Assembly: GCA_015060705.1 (NCBI GenBank)
Contig: SUXY01000010.1
Coordinates: 1 to 60,497, forward strand
DNA length: 60,497 nucleotides
Origin: Bacteroides sp.
Lineage (GTDB): Bacteria; Bacteroidota; Bacteroidia; Bacteroidales; Bacteroidaceae
Direction: 5' to 3'
The translations under genes and the position numbers were made by a program. Positions 55,155 through 60,497 of this stretch are shown piece after piece; the first letter of the stretch is position 1; every line of letters begins with the position of its first letter. The notes under the pieces were generated by a model, which was not told where the DNA came from, searched no databases, and saw nothing but the letters and a program-made list of their open reading frames with translations.

Positions 55155-55171
55155 TTTTCTAAAATTGGGCG

Positions 55172-55203
55172 CAAATATAGTTTATTTATGTTAATCCTAC
55201 AAA
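55172..55203 (-). promoter_or_regulatory. Promoter for His-rich/TonB operon
   Basis: On the minus strand TTTG (55203-55200), 20 bases, then TATATTTG (55179-55172). Confidence 0.7.
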
Positions 55204-55221
55204 TATCATCTAAAAAATACT

Positions 55222-55229
55222 TACTTTTG
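55222..55229 (+). promoter_or_regulatory. -7 box for 55249 gene
   Basis: TACTTTTG lies 20 bases before the ATG; it is divergent with the His-rich gene promoter. Confidence 0.5.
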
Positions 55230-55248
55230 ACTATCAAACTATATCATT

Positions 55249-55827
55249 ATGAAAAGAAATCTACTCACTGTTCTCTTGTTTGCGTTTTGTATATTGGGAA
55301 ACGCACAAAACAAATTCAATCTTTCAGGTATTACCTCTTTAGTAAATTATGGAATCGATTATTCATTGGCCAAAGTGTTTGGAGGAAAGGAAAGTGGTCA
55401 CCAATATTGGGTTACGTATGCAGATATCAATGAACTGTTCATTTCCAAATCCAAAACTTTTGATATCGGAAAACGATTGGGCATTCCTGTGGAAGTAGTA
55501 TCATTACAAGCTGTAAACGATGTAAACAAACAAATCAATCCGGATCATATAAAAACAACGGACAACAATTATATGCCTACTGAAGCGCAGATAGCAGAAG
55601 CCGTTAAAAAGCTTCCTATCCTCTCTCAAGAAGAAAAATATGGCATCGTCATGATTTGTCTGTTCATGAACAAGGCTACCGATCAAGCTACCTACCAATT
55701 TGTGGTATTCAACACCAAGACTAGAGAAATAGTCGAACAATGGACCAACACAGGGAAAGCATTAGGTATTGGATTAAAGAATTATTGGAGCTTTTCCGTA
55801 CATAATGCCATAAAAAAGATAAAATAG
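55249..55827 (+). CDS. Secreted hypothetical protein
   Basis: This 192-residue protein has a signal peptide (1-20, ending GNAQ). The mature part is a mixed alpha/beta domain with YWVTYADINELFISKSKTFD and YQFVVFNTKTREIVEQW. I do not recognise a family. It would act in the periplasm or at the surface. It has its own promoter and is followed 55 bases later by the GH94 gene with its own -7 box. Confidence 0.7.
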   Translation: MKRNLLTVLLFAFCILGNAQNKFNLSGITSLVNYGIDYSLAKVFGGKESGHQYWVTYADINELFISKSKTFDIGKRLGIPVEVVSLQAVNDVNKQINPDHIKTTDNNYMPTEAQIAEAVKKLPILSQEEKYGIVMICLFMNKATDQATYQFVVFNTKTREIVEQWTNTGKALGIGLKNYWSFSVHNAIKKIK

Positions 55828-55853
55828 TATCATTATCGCCTTTCCGAATTTCC

Positions 55854-55861
55854 TAATTTTG
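55854..55861 (+). promoter_or_regulatory. -7 box for GH94 gene
   Basis: TAATTTTG lies about 21 bases before the ATG; no -33 box. Confidence 0.5.
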
Positions 55862-55882
55862 TAGAAATAAGAATATTACACT

Positions 55883-58354
55883 ATGAAAGACAGGAAATTC
55901 GGATATTTCGATGATGCCAACCGTGAATATGTCATCACTGATCCCAAGACTCCGTGGCCGTGGATTAACTATTTAGGCAATGAAGACTTCTTCTCGCTGA
56001 TCTCCAATACCGCCGGTGGTTATTCTTTCTACAAGGATGCCAAATTCCGACGCATTACCCGCTATCGATACAACAATGTACCGATGGACAATGGCGGACG
56101 TTATTTTTATATCAATGACAATGGTACCATCTGGTCGCCAGGATGGAAACCTTGCAAGACACCCCTCGATTTTTATGAATGTCGTCATGGTATGAGCTAT
56201 ACCCGGATAACCGGAGCCAAGAATAGTATTGAAGCCAGTATTCTATTTTTCGTCCCCTTGAATACTTGGGGAGAAGTGCAGAAAATGACTCTTCGGAATA
56301 CGTCCAATGAAAAGAAGCATTTCAAGCTATTCTCTATGGCCGAATGGTGTCTGTGGAATGCTGCAACCGATATGGAAAACTTCCAACGTAACTTTTCGAC
56401 GGGGGAAGTAGAGGTGGACGGTTCTGTGATTTACCACAAGACAGAGTACAAGGAACGACGCAATCATTATGCTTTCTATAGCGTCAATGCTCCAATTCAG
56501 GGTTTTGATACAGATAGAGAATCATTCATTGGACTCTACAATGAATTCCGTGATCCTCAACAAGTAATAGAAGGACAACCAGCCAATAGTATCGCTCATG
56601 GATGGAGTCCGATTGCTTCGCATTATCTTGATATAGAACTGGAAGCTGGAGAAAGCAAGGAATATGTTTTCTTATTAGGATATGTCGAAAATGAGCAAGA
56701 TGAAAAATTTGCAGAAGAAACACCAGGATTACTGCATAGCGGCTCCTCTCCTATCATCAATAAGAAAAAAGCCAAAGCACTGATTAGCGCATTGGACACT
56801 TCAGAAAAAGTGGATGCAGCCTTTGCTGAACTGAAAGCTTATTGGGACGACTTACTCGATATCTATGTATTGAAGAGTGAAGAAGAAAAACTGGACCGAA
56901 TGGTAAACATCTGGAACCAATATCAATGCATGGTAACCTTCAACATGAGCCGTTCGGCTTCGTTCTTCGAAAGTGGTATCGGTCGCGGTATGGGTTTCCG
57001 CGATTCCAATCAAGATTTGGTTGGGTTTGTTCATCAAATACCGGAACGTGCCCGTGAACGTATCATTGATATTGCATCGACTCAATTCCCGGATGGTGGT
57101 TGTTATCATCAGTATCAACCACTGACAAAGCGAGGCAACAATGATATTGGTGGCGGTTTCAACGACGACCCGATGTGGTTAATCTTTGGAACAGTAGCCT
57201 ATATCAAGGAATCGGGAGACTTCTCCATTCTGGACGAGCCCGTTCCTTTTGACAATATACCAGGATCAGAAGTTTCATTATTCGAACACCTACGTATTTC
57301 GTTCAACCATGTCATCGAAAATTTGGGCCCACACATGCTTCCTCTCATCGGACGTGCCGATTGGAACGATTGTCTCAATCTGAATTGTTTCTCTTGGGAT
57401 CCGAACGACTCTTTCCAAACGACCGAAAACAAAACCGATGGTTCCAAAGCAGAATCATTGATGATTGCCGGACTTTTTGTGGTCTGCGGCCGTGACTATG
57501 TGGAGCTTTGCCAACAAATAGGCAAATCAGAAGAAGCCACACGTGCCCAACAGTTCATCGACCAAATGGTAGAAGCAGTCAAACAACATGGATGGGATGG
57601 TGAATGGTATCTCCGTGCCTACGATTATTTCGGTCGTAAAGTAGGTTCTAAAGAAAACGAAGAAGGACAAATCTTTATCGAATCGCAAGGTTGGTGCAGC
57701 ATGGCCGGGATCGGTTTGGAAGAAGGTATGGTAAAGAAAGCACTCGATTCTGTCAAGGAACGATTGGATTGTGAACATGGGATTGTACTGAACAATCCTG
57801 CTTTCACCAAATATTTCGTAGAATACGGAGAAATATCCTCCTATCCTGCCGGTTACAAAGAAAATGCAGGTATCTTCTGCCACAACAATCCATGGATCAT
57901 GATTGGGGAAACCGTATTGGGACGTGGCGATTATGCCTGGGATTATTATCGTAAAATATGTCCGTCGTATACCGAAGACCGAAGTTCCTTGCATAAAGTG
58001 GAACCTTACGTTTATTCTCAAATGATAGCAGGTAAGGATGCAGCCCGTCCCGGCGAAGGAAAGAACAGTTGGCTGACTGGCACTGCCGCATGGAATTATT
58101 ATGCTATCACCCAATTCATTTTAGGAATCAAACCTGCCTACGATGGATTGGAAATCAATCCTTGTATCCCGTCTACATGGAAAGAATTCAAAGTGAAACG
58201 CAAATTCCGTGGTGCTATTTATGATATTACCGTTCAAAATCCATATGGTATTTGCAAGGGAGTTCAATCATTAATAGTAAATGGTAACCTAATAGAAGGA
58301 AACATCATCAAGCACCAACCCGGACATCATCAAGTATTGGTTACTTTAGGATAA
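55883..58354 (+). CDS. GH94 family glycoside phosphorylase
   Basis: This 823-residue cytoplasmic enzyme cleaves a beta-linked disaccharide with phosphate to give a sugar 1-phosphate. N-terminal beta-sandwich (about 1-280, [15 protein letters not shown]) and the (alpha/alpha)6 barrel with FRDSNQDL (about 376) and GGGFNDDP (about 423-430), which carries the catalytic Asp, are typical of cellobiose/chitobiose phosphorylases. [10 protein letters not shown] near 730 binds phosphate. No transporter or SusCD pair is nearby; the substrate is unknown. Confidence 0.92.
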   Translation: MKDRKFGYFDDANREYVITDPKTPWPWINYLGNEDFFSLISNTAGGYSFYKDAKFRRITRYRYNNVPMDNGGRYFYINDNGTIWSPGWKPCKTPLDFYECRHGMSYTRITGAKNSIEASILFFVPLNTWGEVQKMTLRNTSNEKKHFKLFSMAEWCLWNAATDMENFQRNFSTGEVEVDGSVIYHKTEYKERRNHYAFYSVNAPIQGFDTDRESFIGLYNEFRDPQQVIEGQPANSIAHGWSPIASHYLDIELEAGESKEYVFLLGYVENEQDEKFAEETPGLLHSGSSPIINKKKAKALISALDTSEKVDAAFAELKAYWDDLLDIYVLKSEEEKLDRMVNIWNQYQCMVTFNMSRSASFFESGIGRGMGFRDSNQDLVGFVHQIPERARERIIDIASTQFPDGGCYHQYQPLTKRGNNDIGGGFNDDPMWLIFGTVAYIKESGDFSILDEPVPFDNIPGSEVSLFEHLRISFNHVIENLGPHMLPLIGRADWNDCLNLNCFSWDPNDSFQTTENKTDGSKAESLMIAGLFVVCGRDYVELCQQIGKSEEATRAQQFIDQMVEAVKQHGWDGEWYLRAYDYFGRKVGSKENEEGQIFIESQGWCSMAGIGLEEGMVKKALDSVKERLDCEHGIVLNNPAFTKYFVEYGEISSYPAGYKENAGIFCHNNPWIMIGETVLGRGDYAWDYYRKICPSYTEDRSSLHKVEPYVYSQMIAGKDAARPGEGKNSWLTGTAAWNYYAITQFILGIKPAYDGLEINPCIPSTWKEFKVKRKFRGAIYDITVQNPYGICKGVQSLIVNGNLIEGNIIKHQPGHHQVLVTLG

Positions 58355-58383
58355 AAGGGAATAATATATCTGTTAACACCAAT

Positions 58384-58532
58384 TGTCATTCAGAGCGAAG
58401 CGAAGACGAGTTGTTGAGCCAAAGGCGAAAAATCTCGGAAACATCCACATACCATATTAGTATATGCTACCGAGATTTTTCGGACAGAGTCCTCAACAAC
58501 TCGTCTTCCTCCCTTCGGTCGTCTGAATGACA
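58384..58532 (+). repeat. Dispersed palindromic element, copy 3
   Basis: A 149-base long hairpin: TGTCATTCAGAGCGAAGCGA at the left pairs with the right end TCGTCTGAATGACA; ACGAGTTGTTGAG pairs with CTCAACAACTCGT; AAAATCTCGG pairs with CCGAGATTTT. It lies just after the GH94 stop and may also end its transcript. Confidence 0.85.
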
Positions 58533-58551
58533 AATAGTGTCAAGAAGTTTA

Positions 58552-58761
58552 TTAGGATGTTTTAGCCAATATATAGCATACACCTTCTTCACATTGGAAT
58601 TGGTTTACCCGCTTATCACGGATTAATACCAATATAGCCATGCATAATTCAGTCGTACTGAAAGCAGTAATCTCCTGTAACTTGGAAAGTGTGTATCGAT
58701 AACCTGTCTTCATCACCTCCATTATTTTCTCTGCATTCTTCGTCATTTTCTTTCTGTCCAT
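58552..58761 (-). CDS. Small helical protein, winged-helix-like
   Basis: This 69-residue protein (start MDRKKMTKNAEKI) has helices with a pattern like a short winged helix: YTLSKLQEITAFSTTELCMA then LVLIRDKRVNQFQ and a final beta hairpin. It may bind DNA, but this is inferred. It has a -7 box about 90 bases upstream and stands alone. Confidence 0.6.
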   Translation of the reverse strand: MDRKKMTKNAEKIMEVMKTGYRYTLSKLQEITAFSTTELCMAILVLIRDKRVNQFQCEEGVCYILAKTS

Positions 58762-58847
58762 AGTCTTTGTTTTTTAGTTTTTGAATCGTTTGAATTAAAT
58801 AGTAACGTTGTCCGTGTTTATAAGTTCAGCCGTATTTTTCTTTTAAG

Positions 58848-58855
58848 CAAAGATA
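58848..58855 (-). promoter_or_regulatory. -7 box for 58761 gene
   Basis: The minus strand reads TATCTTTG; leader of about 85 bases; no -33 box. Confidence 0.5.
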
Positions 58856-58923
58856 GTGAATATATACATACGTTTTTCTGAAGATACATTAAAGAATGTA
58901 AGGAGATGTTTGAATAAGAAAAA

Positions 58924-58957
58924 AAGCCTTAAATGAAAAATTTTTCATTTAAGGCTT
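58924..58957 (-). terminator. Perfect 34-base palindrome
   Basis: AAGCCTTAAATGAAAAA is directly followed by its exact reverse complement. The minus strand continues with TTTTTTTC, so it may stop antisense transcripts. Its right end touches the -33 box of the tRNA promoter. Confidence 0.6.
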
Positions 58958-58985
58958 GCAGATTCAAAAATAAGTAGTACCTTTG
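58956..58985 (+). promoter_or_regulatory. Promoter of tRNA-Ser
   Basis: TTG (58956-58958), 19 bases, then TACCTTTG (58978-58985), about 40 bases before the tRNA. Confidence 0.75.
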
Positions 58986-59025
58986 CATCGCTTTTGAAAA
59001 GGAGCACTTCTACAAAGGAAGTTTT

Positions 59026-59110
59026 GGAGAGATGGCAGAGTGGTCGATCGCGGCGGTCTTGAAAACCGTTGTACTGAGAGGTACCGGGGGTTCGAATCCC
59101 TCTCTCTCCG
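59026..59110 (+). tRNA. tRNA-Ser (anticodon UGA)
   Basis: The acceptor stem GGAGAGA pairs with TCTCTCC, the discriminator is G, and no CCA is encoded. The anticodon loop CTTGAAA carries TGA, flanked by GCGGT/ACCGT. A long variable arm (TACTGAGAGGTA) marks a class II tRNA, and the T loop is TTCGAAT. All pairs fit, so it is functional. It is a common integration site for mobile elements. Confidence 0.97.
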
Positions 59111-59146
59111 CTGAACGTTACGGACAAAACCGGACAACAAACAGAC

Positions 59147-59183
59147 AAGTTCCACAAATTCAATGATTTGTGGAACTTTTTTT
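59147..59183 (+). terminator. Terminator of tRNA-Ser
   Basis: AAGTTCCACAAAT pairs perfectly with ATTTGTGGAACTT, then a T run. Confidence 0.9.
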
Positions 59184-59249
59184 ATCCCCTTGTGTCTGCC
59201 TTAAAGTACATTTTTTCGCCCCTAAAAGACAAGGTTTCTAACCTAACTC

Positions 59250-59283
59250 GTACCCCCGACAAACAAAATCAAAAAGGGGGTAC
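59250..59283. repeat. Inverted repeat upstream of integrase
   Basis: GTACCCCC (59250-59257) pairs with GGGGGTAC (59276-59283). It may be a binding site for integrase or an accessory factor near the element end. Confidence 0.4.
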
Positions 59284-59357
59284 AGATAGTCGGAAATTGG
59301 CGAACTTCTGTCGGTGTTTGGCGAGCCTGCATAAAACCCATTTTTAAGCATTTACAG

Positions 59358-59365
59358 TATTTTTG
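59358..59365 (+). promoter_or_regulatory. -7 box for integrase
   Basis: TATTTTTG about 18 bases before the ATG at 59384; no -33 box. Confidence 0.5.
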
Positions 59366-59383
59366 TAACTAAAAAGTGAGTAT

Positions 59384-60472
59384 ATGAAATCGACATTCAA
59401 CATTTGCTTTTATGCAAAGAAAGACAAGCAGAAAGCAGGCGGTGCGTACCCCCTTTTCGCCCGTATCACAGTGGACGGTGTGGCAAGCCGTTTTAATACT
59501 AAATTGGACGTGCTGCCTGAAATGTGGGACGGTAAGGCTGGCAAGGCTATCGGACGCACGGCAGAAGCCGGACGTATCAACCGTATGTTAAGTGATATAA
59601 ACGCATCGCTGAACACCATCTACCACGAAATGCAGCGGCGTGATAATTACGTTACTGCCGAGAAAGTGAAAAACGAGTTTTTGGGACACAGCGAGAACCA
59701 CGAAACCATCCTTACCTTGTTCCAAAAGCACAATGAGGACGTGAAACAGCTTGTTGGCATATCCAAGACGATAGCGACCTACCGCAAGTATGAGGTTACA
59801 CGCCGTCACCTTGCGGAGTTCATACAGAGTAAATATAACCTTTCTGATATTTCCATCCGGGAAATAACCCCGATGTTCATTACCGATTTCGAGTTGTATT
59901 TGCGTACAGCCTGCAAGTGCGGTTACAACACCACCGTCAAGTTCATGCAGTTTTTCAAGCGCATCATCATCATAGCCCGAAACAATGGCATACTAGACAA
60001 AAACCCGTTCGCCAGCTATAAAATCCGGCTGGAAAAAGTGGACAGGGGCTATTTGACGGAAGACGAGATAAAAATCATTCTCAAAAAGAAAATGGCTTCC
60101 GAGCGTTTGGAACACGTCAGGGACTTGTTCATCTTTTCCTGTTTCTGCGGTCTGGCTTACAGTGATGTCGCCAACCTGCGGCAAGAGAATATCCGAAAGT
60201 CATTTGACGGCAATCAGTGGATAATGACGAAGCGGCAAAAGACCAACACGGACGTGAATGTTCCCTTGTTGGATATTCCCAAAATGATATTGAAGAAATA
60301 CAAAGGCAAGCTGCCGGACGGAAAGATATTACCTATAATCAGCAACCAAAAGCTGAATGCCTACCTGAAAGAGATTGCAGATGTGTGCGGGATTAAAAAG
60401 AACCTCACATTCCATCTTGCAAGACATAGAAATTTATCTTACTCTCTGAAAACGAACAGATTACAGAATTAA
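59384..60472 (+). pseudogene. Tyrosine integrase, C-terminally truncated
   Basis: This frame of 362 codons starts as a normal Bacteroides integrase: arm-binding domain (about 1-95), SAM-like core (about 105-200) and catalytic domain. CFCGLAYSDVANL (about 253) replaces the first catalytic Arg, as is usual in this family. TKRQKTN (about 286) and HLARH (about 347-351) are present. After HLARH the frame runs into 14 unrelated residues (RNLSYSLKTNRLQN) and stops, so the last His and the nucleophile Tyr are lost. It has higher GC than its surroundings. It lies 274 bases after tRNA-Ser, so it marks an integrated element. Confidence 0.85.
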
Positions 60473-60497
60473 GATTTTAGACTGCTAACGATTTAGA

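Overview
This window looks like a chromosome segment of a gut Bacteroidales bacterium, most likely Bacteroidaceae (Bacteroides/Phocaeicola-like). The sequence shows many upstream TAnnTTTG -7 boxes, several with a TTTG or TTG -33 partner 18-21 bases away. Shine-Dalgarno sequences are mostly weak. The gene content also fits: a TonB receptor with a carboxypeptidase-regulatory-like start, lipoproteins cut at Cys, a TolB-like propeller lipoprotein, a Wzy-dependent polysaccharide cluster and a Bacteroides-type integrase next to tRNA-Ser. The species cannot be fixed from the sequence alone.

Layout. Positions 1-3070 look like an AT-rich island: a GHKL (Hsp90/MutL-like) ATPase cut by the left edge, a C5-cytosine methyltransferase, a VbhA-like antitoxin with no Fic partner, and an unknown gene. 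From 3303 to 10415 there are three metallophosphoesterases, an SDR/alcohol dehydrogenase/Cys-rich operon, a flavin reductase-like protein and an aldo/keto reductase. From 10532 to 15454 come a YciI-like protein, an orphan PTS IIC-like membrane protein, a ketopantoate reductase, galE and a beta-lactamase-fold lipoprotein. From 15641 to 19261 there is a tight operon of a CoiA-like protein, an ABC exporter and a DMT transporter. From 21218 to 25163 lies an oxalate catabolism operon: formyl-CoA transferase, oxalyl-CoA decarboxylase and an AEC transporter. A lone tyrosine recombinase, an Ntn-type hydrolase and an acyl-CoA synthetase follow.

From 29890 to 33246 a compact four-gene minus-strand operon encodes an outer-membrane porin, a nucleoside-recognition (GATE) inner-membrane protein, a His/Cys-containing lipoprotein and a PepSY-type membrane protein. 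Its combined function is not known to me, and I regard it as the best candidate for an undescribed system. The 783 bases upstream are full of repeats. A MaoC-like dehydratase and an RluA-family pseudouridine synthase follow; the latter carries a copy of a dispersed palindromic repeat in frame inside its coding sequence.

From 36482 to 52338 is a surface polysaccharide locus built as two convergent operons. The plus-strand arm makes sugar nucleotides (Ugd, RmlB, Gmd, Fcl) and the export machinery (a HAD protein, Wza, Wzc). The minus-strand arm holds the initiating phosphoglycosyl transferase, Wzx, Wzy, three GT4-type enzymes and a WecG/TagA-type enzyme. The two arms overlap by four bases at their stops. 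After it come a TonB receptor paired with a His-rich small protein, a secreted protein, a GH94 phosphorylase, a small helical protein, tRNA-Ser(UGA) and a tyrosine integrase that ends early, marking the edge of an integrated element. No rRNA, CRISPR array or insertion sequence transposase was seen.
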